Assembly (NCBI GenBank): GCA_016929195.1
Contig: JAFGJG010000135.1
Coordinates: forward strand, 1-38,338
DNA: 38,338 bases
Direction of reading: 5' to 3'
Source: Thermoleophilaceae bacterium
GTDB lineage: Bacteria > Actinomycetota > Thermoleophilia > Solirubrobacterales > Thermoleophilaceae
The translations under genes were made by a program, and so were the position numbers. Below are positions 31,749-38,338 of the stretch, in pieces; within the stretch, counting starts at the first letter, position 1, and each line of letters begins with the position of its first letter. The notes under the pieces were generated by a model, which saw only the letters and a program-made list of their open reading frames with translations, did no database searches and was not told the DNA's origin.

Positions 31749-32120
31749 GTGAGAACAGGGCTGAAGCGAGGGGGGCCGGCGGCCCTCCTCGCCGCACTCC
31801 TGCTCGTGTCCTGTGGCGGCGACTCCGATCAGGAGTCCAAGAAGGCGCGGCCCGTCGGCGAGATGCTGGTGGGGTCCGTGGCGCCGATGGCCCAGTGCAG
31901 GGACTGGGAGGGCGGCACGCGCGCCGAGCGGCTCGCGACCATCGATGACATCCGCGAGCAGGTGAACCTGAAGGACAGCGCGGTGCAGACTCCGGAGCTG
32001 TCCGACAAGGCGGCGTACCGGATTCTCGACACCATCTGCAGCCGGCCCTACGCGAGCACGCTCAGGCTCTACAAGCTGTACGCGCGCGCGGACAGCTTCG
32101 CCCCGTTCGCCGAGGACTGA
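31749..32120 (+). CDS. Small lipoprotein paired with the beta-helix protein
   Basis: The 123-residue protein has a short basic start, a Leu/Ala hydrophobic stretch and a lipobox LLVSCGGD with the acylated cysteine at residue 22. After that comes a soluble 100-residue domain with two further cysteines, CRDWEGG and ICSRPYAS. The family is not known to me. GTG 31749 starts 4 nt after the beta-helix stop, so both are on one mRNA. The pairing suggests the lipoprotein helps keep or assemble the beta-helix protein at the cell surface; this is inference. Confidence 0.72.
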   Translation: MRTGLKRGGPAALLAALLLVSCGGDSDQESKKARPVGEMLVGSVAPMAQCRDWEGGTRAERLATIDDIREQVNLKDSAVQTPELSDKAAYRILDTICSRPYASTLRLYKLYARADSFAPFAED

Positions 32121-32132
32121 GTCGAGGGCATC

Positions 32133-32172
32133 GGCCCGGCGGCGGCGGATTCCGCAACGCCGCCACCGGGCC
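32133..32172. terminator. Bidirectional hairpin, 15-bp stem with one mismatch
   Basis: GGCCCGGCGGCGGCG (32133-32147) pairs with CGCCGCCACCGGGCC (32158-32172), with one C-A mismatch and a 10-base loop. It lies between the convergent lipoprotein and pseudo-recombinase genes and again lacks a T run. Confidence 0.6.
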
Positions 32173-32195
32173 TGGTCGCCCCGCTCCGCCCGCTC

Positions 32196-33479
32196 TCAGC
32201 GCTCGGCTGCCCCCACGAGCTCACCGCCGTTCGCCTGCGCGGCCGCCTTGCCGCTGCTCCGCCTGCGCATCCTGCGCGCGAACGGCTCGACTCGCCGTGG
32301 CACCGGCGCGGCCTCGGGCACCCCATCGGGCGCCGGCGCCGTGTCGAGTCCCGGCTCGAGCGCCAGGAGCGACACGCCGCGGCCTGAGAGCCGGCCGAGG
32401 AGCTCGTCGATCTCCGACCGCGACCGCCCCAGCCGCGAAACGTGGGAGACGACGAGCGCGCTCGCCTCGTCCGAGGCGAACTGTTCCAGCGCATAGGCGA
32501 GGCCGGGCCGCTCGAGCGGCCCCTGCTCCGCCGGGTCCTCATCCCGCACCACCCCCATGAGCCTGAGGCCACGCCGCTTGCAGTGCGCCTCGATCAGCTC
32601 GATCTGGGCGAACAGCTCGGCGTGCCGCTCCGGGCCCGTCTTGGGCACGGTCACGTACCCGAGTACCGCGGCCCCGGGCTGGAGCGCCTGCAGCGCCGGC
32701 GGCAGCGGGGAGTGCACCTCCGCGTAGCGCACCCAGAACGGATGCGGACTGCCCGGCTCGATCACATAGAAACGGCTTCCCTGCGCCCGCCGCGCCGGGT
32801 CCCGGACGTCCGGGATCTCGACCGCGTAGGCCACGCCGCTGAACCGGCCGATGCCCGGGTCGCGGCTCTCGCCCGCGATCTCGAGACCCTGGCCCAGCGG
32901 CACCACGGCGGGACCCGGGCCGCGCCGGCCCGGAAGCGGCACGCCCATGCGCACGAGCAGGCCGGCCACAAGGCCGATCGCCGCGAGCGCCACCGCGAGC
33001 GCGCCTCCGTACGCGGTCCACGGGAGACCCGCGCCGCCCTCCTCGGCTGCGGGGGCCGGTGCCGCGGCCGCGGGCTCGGGCACAGGCCTCCGGGGCCGTG
33101 CGGTGGGAGCCGGCGCCGGTGGGGCCGCCGCCTCACGTCCGGCGGCGGCCGCGGCAGCCAGCGCGGCGCGAGTGCGCGGCCCGGCCAGGCCGTCCACCTT
33201 CAGGCCGCGGTCGGCCTGGAAGCGCCGCACCGCCCTGGCGGTGCGAGGCCCGTACAGGCCGTCGGGGTTCCCCGGGTTGAGCCCTGCCGCGCTGAGGTTG
33301 CGCTGCAGGCGCTCGACGGCCGGCGAGCCGTGCGCGGTGCCGAACCCGGCACCGCGCGCGAGCACGTCACGGCCGCGGTTCGTCTCGGCCCCGGACGCGG
33401 CCTGCGGCAGGGCCACGACAAGCGCCATCCCCATCAGCAGGGCCAGGCCTACGGATCGAGCTCTGGTTGTTGGGTACAT
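32196..33479 (-). CDS. Membrane protein: extracellular peptidoglycan-binding domain plus cytoplasmic catalytically dead serine-recombinase fold
   Basis: The 427-residue protein has an N-terminal signal peptide (1-30), a peptidoglycan-binding domain type 1 (about 52-109: GSPAVERLQRNLSAAGL, GLYGPRTARAVRRFQADRGL), an Ala/Pro-rich wall-spanning linker (112-150) and one transmembrane helix (154-177). A cytoplasmic part of unknown fold (183-268) follows, then a resolvase-type domain (272-382). In serine recombinases the motif is YxRVST; here it is GYVTVPK, so the catalytic Ser is Pro279 and the conserved Arg is Thr277. The second motif (DRLGR) reads SRLGR with Arg349 and Arg352 kept. So the fold is retained but not the chemistry. 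AAGGAG lies 6 nt before ATG 33479. The product would link cell wall state to a cytoplasmic protein-interaction domain. Function unknown. Confidence 0.88.
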   Translation of the reverse strand: MYPTTRARSVGLALLMGMALVVALPQAASGAETNRGRDVLARGAGFGTAHGSPAVERLQRNLSAAGLNPGNPDGLYGPRTARAVRRFQADRGLKVDGLAGPRTRAALAAAAAAGREAAAPPAPAPTARPRRPVPEPAAAAPAPAAEEGGAGLPWTAYGGALAVALAAIGLVAGLLVRMGVPLPGRRGPGPAVVPLGQGLEIAGESRDPGIGRFSGVAYAVEIPDVRDPARRAQGSRFYVIEPGSPHPFWVRYAEVHSPLPPALQALQPGAAVLGYVTVPKTGPERHAELFAQIELIEAHCKRRGLRLMGVVRDEDPAEQGPLERPGLAYALEQFASDEASALVVSHVSRLGRSRSEIDELLGRLSGRGVSLLALEPGLDTAPAPDGVPEAAPVPRRVEPFARRMRRRSSGKAAAQANGGELVGAAER

Positions 33480-33505
33480 CGACTGCTCCTTCTCGAGCGG
33501 GACTG

Positions 33506-33525
33506 ACCGGACGCACGTGTCCGGT
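33506..33525. terminator. Hairpin between two minus-strand envelope genes
   Basis: ACCGGAC (33506-33512) pairs with GTCCGGT (33519-33525) around six bases. It lies in the 68-nt gap upstream of the peptidoglycan-binding fusion gene and downstream of the repeat-protein gene; it could end transcription or attenuate it. Confidence 0.4.
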
Positions 33526-33547
33526 CCTCGGCAGACCGGAGAGCCGG

Positions 33548-34465
33548 TTAGCCGGGCCGCTCGAGCAGCGCGATGTAGGCCTGCGGGCGCAGAAGGTCCG
33601 CGGCCTCGCGGAGCCTGCGCGAACAGGGCCCGCCAAGGCCCATGAGCGCAAGCAGTGCGGCGAAGAGGGTTCCAGCGAAGAAGGCACCGCCCGGCGTGCC
33701 GCCGCCGACGGACGGGCCCCCGGGCGCCTTGGGCGCGTCGGGCGGAGCGGGCGCGGGGCCGCCGCCGCCGCGCGACGGCGCCTCATCGCCGCTCTCGGAG
33801 GGAGCGCCGCCCTCGGGTACCGGTCCGGCCGGGGCGCCGGGGAGCGCGTACCTCGGCGCCAGCGGCGGGACGGACTCGCCCATCACGTTGCGGAGCAGTT
33901 GCGGGGTGAGCGTCTTCCCGACCGGCACGGTCGGCGCGACCTCCTCGGTCGCGGGCGTCAGCGGCGTGAGCACCTGGCGCGGACTGAGCATGGGCCCGGC
34001 GGGCGTGGTCGTGGGCTCGGACGGGAGCGCCTGCGCGGCGCCGGGCGGCGGCTCGGCCGGTGTGACGGGGATGGCCGGGTCGACCACGGTCTCCCCGGGA
34101 TCGGTCGACGTGTCCGCCGGCGGGACGACCTCGTCCACTACGGGATCCACGGCGGGCGGCGTCACGGCGTCATCGACCACATCGGTCACCGGGTCCGCCA
34201 CGGGCGGATCGGTCGGCGCCGGGTCGGTGGGCGGCGTGGTGACCGGGTCGGTCACGGGGTCGACGACGTCGTCGACAACCGGCGGGGTCACCGGATCCGT
34301 CACCTCGGTGACCGTGTCCGTCACATCGCCGCCGACATTCGGCGTGGCCTCCTGGGCCGAGGCGGCGCCGGGGACGACGAGGAGGACCGCGAGCACGGCC
34401 GTGACGGCCGCCAGCCGGCGGCCCCAACCGCTACGTCCCTGTGCTGTCGAACCGTCGGCTGTCAA
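33548..34465 (-). CDS. Secreted Val/Asp/Pro/Thr repeat protein with C-terminal membrane helix
   Basis: The 305-residue protein has a signal peptide (hydrophobic 17-36, ASAQEA cleavage-like site) and a low-complexity region of tandem units such as TDPVT, DPVVDDVVDPVT and PPTDPAPTDPP (about 45-130). A Pro/Gly/Ser-rich stretch follows, then a final transmembrane segment (about 260-278) with Cys and a basic tail. This is the build of a wall-spanning stalk anchored in the membrane. No catalytic motif is visible. The TTG start at 34465 has GGAG 7 nt upstream; TAGTGT lies about 30 nt further upstream (34495-34490). The next minus-strand gene is the peptidoglycan-binding fusion, so they may act together. 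Confidence 0.72.
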   Translation of the reverse strand: MTADGSTAQGRSGWGRRLAAVTAVLAVLLVVPGAASAQEATPNVGGDVTDTVTEVTDPVTPPVVDDVVDPVTDPVTTPPTDPAPTDPPVADPVTDVVDDAVTPPAVDPVVDEVVPPADTSTDPGETVVDPAIPVTPAEPPPGAAQALPSEPTTTPAGPMLSPRQVLTPLTPATEEVAPTVPVGKTLTPQLLRNVMGESVPPLAPRYALPGAPAGPVPEGGAPSESGDEAPSRGGGGPAPAPPDAPKAPGGPSVGGGTPGGAFFAGTLFAALLALMGLGGPCSRRLREAADLLRPQAYIALLERPG

Positions 34466-34606
34466 GTCAGGCTCCGCACTCGCTTGCGGACACTACAACC
34501 CCGCAGTTTGCCCAGGTTGCACAGGAATGCCAGCTCGTTCCCGCGCCAATCCTCTTGGTACTGCCGCAAAGAGCGAGCTTTTACACATCGTCCCGGCTGG
34601 AACCGC

Positions 34607-36565
34607 TCATCCGCCGTAGTTGTCCGTCCGGCAGGGCCTACCGCCGCAGACGTCGATCACCGCGCCGCCCGGCGCGAGGAACGCGGACTTCTGTGCGCGA
34701 GCGGCGACCGTGTTCCGCGGGAACGCGTGCGGGTCGAGCCCGCCGCGGTTGGGCAGGTTCAGGACCGGCGGCAGCGGCGTCTGCGGGCCGCCGTCCCAGT
34801 AGACAATCGCCGAACCTTTGAACGGGAAGCCCTTGATCGACGGGATCCCGTAGAGCGGCTTCCTGTCCGTCGAGCGGCCCGCGTCGACCGCCGGGCGGTA
34901 GGCCCGCGCCCCGATGGTTCGGGCCTCGACGTCCGACATCACGTTCGCGACCTGGTGGTCGCCGACGGCCACGTGGAGCAGCACAGTGTGCCTCGGGGTG
35001 TTGGGCGGCGGGTCGCCGGTCACGTGGTAGGCCCACCCGTTCGTCTCCCCGCGGTCCCAGAGCATCTGGATCAGCGAGATGATCAGCCGGCGCGTGCCGC
35101 CGTCGGGATAGGCCGGCTTGAAGATCACGTTGTAGGTGTCGAAGTCGACCGAGCGCGGAAGCAGCGTGCCGTAGTTCATCGTCGCGACACCCAGCACCGC
35201 GCGGCGCCAGTCGGGGGCCACGGCGGTCGCGAGGCCCCCGAGGATCGCTCCCTGGGAGTTCGAGTCGAAGTAGAGCTCCGAGGTGTCGAGGACGCTCGCG
35301 TCGCCGGCAGTCTCGAACGCGGCGTCGGCTGCGAGCCCCTGCGGGTGTGCCAGAAGCCGGCCGAGGTAGAGCGTGTTCACGATGCCCTGCTGGAGGCGGT
35401 CGGCGAGCGACGGGAACTTCGAGATGTCGCGCAGGATCTCGATCGCGTTCGGGACGTCCTCGCTCGCCATCCCGGCCCAGTCGGTCGCGCAGAACGTGAA
35501 GTCGTGCTCCGCGCTCATGTTCTGGATGTTGATCTCCTCGATCTGGGTGTGGGACCCGAGGAGCCCGTGCCCGTAGAGCGCGATGCGCGACGGCTTCGAG
35601 AACGCGGCGCGCGGGACGTTGCACTGGAAGGGCGCCTGCGCGACGTTGCCCTTCATCTGCGTGGGGAGGGCGTCGGGCTTCCGGCTCGAGTAGTGGAAGC
35701 GCGCGCCGGGCGGGCAGCCCTTTCGGTTCAGATAGCAGGGCACCTCGACCGTGCCCGTCACGCGCCGCGCGATCAGCGGGTCCTGCGCCGGTGTGAAGTT
35801 CTGGACGCCCGTGATCGTGTACGCGGGCGGGCGCCCCTGGATGACCCGGTCGCCGAGCCTGCGGTCGCCGAGCCTGCGGAAGGCGTCGTCACGGATCCGG
35901 AGGAGGCGGGCGGTGAGCGAGCGGTCGCTCGCCACGGTGAAGCTCCAGGCCAGGTACACGCTCCCGCGGCGCACCTTCGCCTTCTTCAGCGCCCGGCGAA
36001 GAGGCCGCGACGTGGTCCGCCAGAGCCCGCGCGGGGCGCGGTGGCCCAGGTTGCGGAGGACGACGACGTACCTGCGCCCGGGCACCAGGTTCTTGGCGGG
36101 GTGGATGATGAGGTTGCGGGTGCGCGGCGACGCGTCGCCCGCGTCGAGCTCGCCCCACACGATCCGCCGCCGCCCGCTGCGCTGGTCGAGGAGCAGGAGC
36201 GGCTGCCGGCGCCCGCGATACCGCCCGAGGTCGTTCACCGGCACGATCCCCGAGCGCCGGAACGCGGCCTGGCTCCGGATGAACGGGACGTGCACGGTTA
36301 TCGGCTGCCCGGGGCTGAAGCCGTCACTGCGGTTCCACTCGCGCGGGTCGATCCGCTTCCCGCTCGTGTTGGCGGGCAGCTCGGACCGCACGAGCGCGAC
36401 GCGCCGGCCCGTGGGCGTGCGGCCGTCGCGCTTGGTCTGCGCGTAGTCGTTCGGGAACGGAAGCAGGCAGCCCTGCTTCGGCACCCCGTTGCACCTCGCC
36501 GCCTCGGCGGTGGCGGGCACGGCTGCGACGACGGCGAGCGTCAGGAGGAGTGCGAGGCGGCGCAT
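34607..36565 (-). CDS. Secreted alpha/beta-hydrolase-like protein
   Basis: The 652-residue protein has a signal peptide (1-22, ending AEAA) and a Cys-containing start typical of a secreted protein. The C-terminal half has alpha/beta-hydrolase features: the oxyanion loop IALYGHGLLGS (about residue 330), a nucleophile elbow DSNSQGAILGG with Ser near residue 434, and a late GDHQV whose His (about residue 535) could complete the triad. The elbow reads N-S-Q-G, not the usual G-x-S-x-G, so a lipase or esterase role is inferred. The N-terminal 300 residues include a beta-rich domain that I cannot name. Downstream of ATG 36565 there is no ribosome site, and TAGCGT lies 10 nt upstream. Confidence 0.75.
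   Translation of the reverse strand: MRRLALLLTLAVVAAVPATAEAARCNGVPKQGCLLPFPNDYAQTKRDGRTPTGRRVALVRSELPANTSGKRIDPREWNRSDGFSPGQPITVHVPFIRSQAAFRRSGIVPVNDLGRYRGRRQPLLLLDQRSGRRRIVWGELDAGDASPRTRNLIIHPAKNLVPGRRYVVVLRNLGHRAPRGLWRTTSRPLRRALKKAKVRRGSVYLAWSFTVASDRSLTARLLRIRDDAFRRLGDRRLGDRVIQGRPPAYTITGVQNFTPAQDPLIARRVTGTVEVPCYLNRKGCPPGARFHYSSRKPDALPTQMKGNVAQAPFQCNVPRAAFSKPSRIALYGHGLLGSHTQIEEINIQNMSAEHDFTFCATDWAGMASEDVPNAIEILRDISKFPSLADRLQQGIVNTLYLGRLLAHPQGLAADAAFETAGDASVLDTSELYFDSNSQGAILGGLATAVAPDWRRAVLGVATMNYGTLLPRSVDFDTYNVIFKPAYPDGGTRRLIISLIQMLWDRGETNGWAYHVTGDPPPNTPRHTVLLHVAVGDHQVANVMSDVEARTIGARAYRPAVDAGRSTDRKPLYGIPSIKGFPFKGSAIVYWDGGPQTPLPPVLNLPNRGGLDPHAFPRNTVAARAQKSAFLAPGGAVIDVCGGRPCRTDNYGG
35847..35879 (-). 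repeat. 15-bp tandem duplication inside the alpha/beta-hydrolase gene
   Basis: The 15-base unit CGGTCGCCGAGCCTG occurs twice head to tail plus three bases of a third copy. It encodes a repeated RLGDR motif (RRLGDRRLGDR) and is an in-frame five-codon duplication. Confidence 0.75.
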
Positions 36566-36595
36566 TCCGGAGCGGACGCTACCGGCCCGTCCGGA

Positions 36596-37534
36596 TCAGC
36601 CGCGCGGCCACAGCTCGCACACCGCGGTCACGTGGCGGTGGTCGGTGCCGCAGCAGCCGCCCAGCACGTTGAGCGCCGGCAGCTTCGCGGCGAGCGCGGC
36701 GTAGCGCTTCCCCAGGTCCTGCGGGTCGCCGTCGTCCAGCTCCTCCGCCTCGTCCAGCTCCGCGTGGCTCTTCGTCGAGGCGTTCGCCCGCAGGCCCCGG
36801 ACCCGCTCCCGCCATGGCTCGTCTTCGAGGATCGCCTCGAAGTGAGTCGGGTGGGCGCAGTTGATCATGTAATAGGCGGGGCCCGAGCCGGTGGCCGCGT
36901 CGGTCTCCGCGATCGCGTCCCCCAGGGCCTGGCCGCTCGGGAGGCGGCCGTCGGTCTCGACCGTGAACGAGATGACCGCCGGCATCCCGGCCGCCCGCGC
37001 GGCGCGCGTCACGCCCACGGCCTCGTCGGCGTAGGTCATCGTGACCGCCGTGACCATGTCGGCCTCCGTGCCGGCGAAGGTCCCGATCTGCACCGAGTGG
37101 TAGTCCTCGGCCTCGTCCGCCGAGAGCAGCACGGACGGGTCGTAGCCGTCGTCGTGCGGACCCACGCACCCGCTGATCACGACCGGGGCCGCGTCCGTCG
37201 AGAACTCGTCGCGCAGCTCGACCATCAGCTCGATCGCCCTGCGGTTGAGGGTGTCGAGCTCGTCGAGCGAGTGGCCGAGCCGCTCGGCCCAGCGCGGGCT
37301 CGCCCGCCACGTCGGGCTCTCGAGCACGAAGCCCGCGCCGCGGTCCCGGGCGAGCGCGGCGTACGGCTCGTAGTAGCGCCGGAGGGCCGCCCTTCCGTCG
37401 TCGTCGCGCAGAAGGGGGAACGCGGCGAACTCCGGCAGGTCGAGGCCCTCGTGGAAGATCAGCGTGGTCTCGATCCCGCCGTCCGTCAGGAACAGCCCAC
37501 CGTCGAGTTGCGGCAGCCGCGATCGATAGCCCAC
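36596..37534 (-). CDS. Homocysteine S-methyltransferase family protein
   Basis: The enzyme group transfers a methyl group from a donor such as S-methylmethionine to homocysteine. The 312-residue protein shows the zinc-binding cysteines: NCAHP (Cys226) and GGCCGTDH (Cys294, Cys295). It starts with a conserved TDGGIETTL. The length fits the stand-alone MmuM-type enzymes rather than cobalamin-dependent MetH. The methyl donor cannot be told from sequence. GTG 37534 lies 6 nt after a TAGACT box. It is divergent from the P450 gene with 31 nt between start codons. Confidence 0.9.
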   Translation of the reverse strand: MGYRSRLPQLDGGLFLTDGGIETTLIFHEGLDLPEFAAFPLLRDDDGRAALRRYYEPYAALARDRGAGFVLESPTWRASPRWAERLGHSLDELDTLNRRAIELMVELRDEFSTDAAPVVISGCVGPHDDGYDPSVLLSADEAEDYHSVQIGTFAGTEADMVTAVTMTYADEAVGVTRAARAAGMPAVISFTVETDGRLPSGQALGDAIAETDAATGSGPAYYMINCAHPTHFEAILEDEPWRERVRGLRANASTKSHAELDEAEELDDGDPQDLGKRYAALAAKLPALNVLGGCCGTDHRHVTAVCELWPRG

Positions 37535-37540
37535 GTGAGC

Positions 37541-37559
37541 AGTCTAAGTCCGGTAGGGT
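37541..37559. promoter_or_regulatory. Divergent leaderless promoters (methyltransferase / P450)
   Basis: TAGACT on the minus strand (37546-37541) lies 6 nt before GTG 37534. TAGGGT on the plus strand (37554-37559) lies 6 nt before CTG 37566. The TAG of the plus-strand box is also an in-frame stop for the P450 reading frame. Confidence 0.5.
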
Positions 37560-37565
37560 CGCCCC

Positions 37566-38338
37566 CTGGCCTCGCGACCGAAAAGCGAACTCGAGGGACT
37601 GCTCGTCACCGAGCGCGAGCAATGGCCGGACGGGCCCCCGTACGAGCTCTTCAAGCAGATGCGCTCGGAGTGCCCGGTGCACTGGACTGAGCGCATCACG
37701 GAGTACCCGGAGGAGGCCGGCTTCTGGTCGGTCACCACCGCTGACGACGTGCACGCCGTCAGCCGCGACTGGCGGACCTACTCGTCCGCCACGGGCATCA
37801 CCGCGCTCCGCGACGCGATCATCCCGCTCCAGCTGACGCAGGCGATGTTCATCGGCATGGACCCGCCGAAGCACGACCGGCTCAAGGCGCTCTTCCAGCG
37901 CGGCTTCACCCCGAAGCGAATCGCCGAGCACGAGGACACGATCCGCGAGATCACGGTCGGCGTGCTCGACCGGCTCGCCGGCCGCGGCGAATGCGACCTC
38001 GTGACCGACGTGGCGCAGCCCGTGGTGTCGCGCGTGATCGGCAGCTTCATGGGCATCACGCCCGAGGACGACGAGGTCTGGGCCCGCCTGATGAACACGA
38101 CGCTGGGGGCAGGCGACCCGGACCTGAACCCGGAGGGCGTCGAGACGGTCATGGAGCGCGAGGTGCCCGAGATCTTCGAGCGCTGCGGGAAGCTGATCGC
38201 CGAGCGCCGCGAGCACCCGACGGACGACCTGACGAGCGTGCTGGTCCACGCCGAGGTGGACGGCGAGACGCTCGAGGAGCACGAGATCGTCATGGGCTTC
38301 TTCCTGCTGATGGCGGCCGGCAACGACAGCACCAAGGC
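37566..38338 (+). CDS. Cytochrome P450, N-terminal part, probable CTG start (cut by window edge)
   Basis: The visible 257 codons form the first half of a soluble bacterial P450. They show helix A 'PYELFKQMRSECPVHW', the MDPPKHDRLKALFQRGFTPKRI C-helix region with the usual DPPxHxxxR, and the start of the oxygen-binding I helix, AAGNDST, at the right edge. The heme cysteine motif lies beyond the window. The frame opens after a TAG at 37554. Before the conserved helix A there is no ATG, GTG or TTG; the first ATG (37659) falls inside that helix. CTG 37566 lies 6 nt after TAGGGT and so is the best start. A second CTG at 37599 is possible. Substrate cannot be inferred. Confidence 0.85.
   Translation, partial: MASRPKSELEGLLVTEREQWPDGPPYELFKQMRSECPVHWTERITEYPEEAGFWSVTTADDVHAVSRDWRTYSSATGITALRDAIIPLQLTQAMFIGMDPPKHDRLKALFQRGFTPKRIAEHEDTIREITVGVLDRLAGRGECDLVTDVAQPVVSRVIGSFMGITPEDDEVWARLMNTTLGAGDPDLNPEGVETVMEREVPEIFERCGKLIAERREHPTDDLTSVLVHAEVDGETLEEHEIVMGFFLLMAAGNDSTK

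Noticed and set aside
32196-33479. An active site-specific recombinase or mobile element
   Set aside because: The resolvase-like domain lacks the catalytic Ser and its Arg partner and is tethered to the membrane; no flanking repeats were seen.
33467-37690. A 1407-codon open frame on the plus strand
   Set aside because: It is a shadow on the opposite strand of four well-supported minus-strand genes; the translation is Arg/Gly/Val-rich without domains.

Overview
This 38.3 kb window is chromosomal DNA of a very GC-rich bacterium. Mycobacteria-like promoter placement, serine/threonine kinase, FHA and PASTA-free kinase signalling, PE/PD-rich proteins and the family mix point to Actinobacteria. 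My best guess is Thermoleophilia (Solirubrobacterales-like), from gene content only; there is no rRNA in the window to confirm it. I see no phage, insertion sequence or CRISPR array. Coding density is high and no gene-free stretch exceeds 300 bases; the longest gaps are 586-813, 11473-11677, 13710-13882 and 34466-34606.

Layout. 1-585: start of a secreted, probable lytic transglycosylase that runs off the left edge. 814-3962: two tandem sulfatase-like membrane or secreted hydrolases. 3969-9204: a small membrane gene divergent from a tightly coupled run lipB-lipA-Kelch-rhomboid-small membrane protein-D,D-carboxypeptidase. 9201-10154: two membrane genes and tRNA-Ala(UGC) on the minus strand. 10204-12373: glutamate dehydrogenase, an acidic Pro/Glu protein and tRNA-Ala(CGC). 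12415-13709: MarR regulator divergent from a membrane protein, with a palindromic operator between them. 13883-18923: NAD-dependent epimerase, a Fur-type regulator plus catalase pair, a small barrel protein, and an FAD oxidoreductase divergent from a YceI-like protein. 18971-23146: small proteins and a minus-strand operon joining an NTF2-like protein, an HD-GYP/LuxR regulator, an ABM-like protein and an AmiC/UrtA-like binding protein without a signal peptide. 23203-28669: PLP enzyme, FHA-HtrA protease coupled to a CAP lipoprotein, and a response regulator/HD-GYP coupled to a Ser/Thr kinase that carries a degenerate receiver tail. 28734-32120: arginase-fold protein and a secreted beta-helix protein with a partner lipoprotein. 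32196-34465: a membrane protein joining an outside peptidoglycan-binding domain to an inside, catalytically dead serine-recombinase fold, next to a Val/Asp/Pro/Thr repeat protein. 34607-38338: secreted alpha/beta hydrolase, homocysteine S-methyltransferase, and a cytochrome P450 running off the right edge.

The strongest window-wide signal is regulatory. Thirteen gene starts have a TANNNT hexamer ending exactly 6-8 nt before the start codon, as expected for a -10 box of a leaderless mRNA. Genes without this arrangement mostly have a good Shine-Dalgarno sequence instead. The rule fixes several starts, reveals a 53-codon gene start, and implies a CTG start codon for the P450. The most unusual protein is the peptidoglycan-binding/pseudo-recombinase fusion at 32196-33479.
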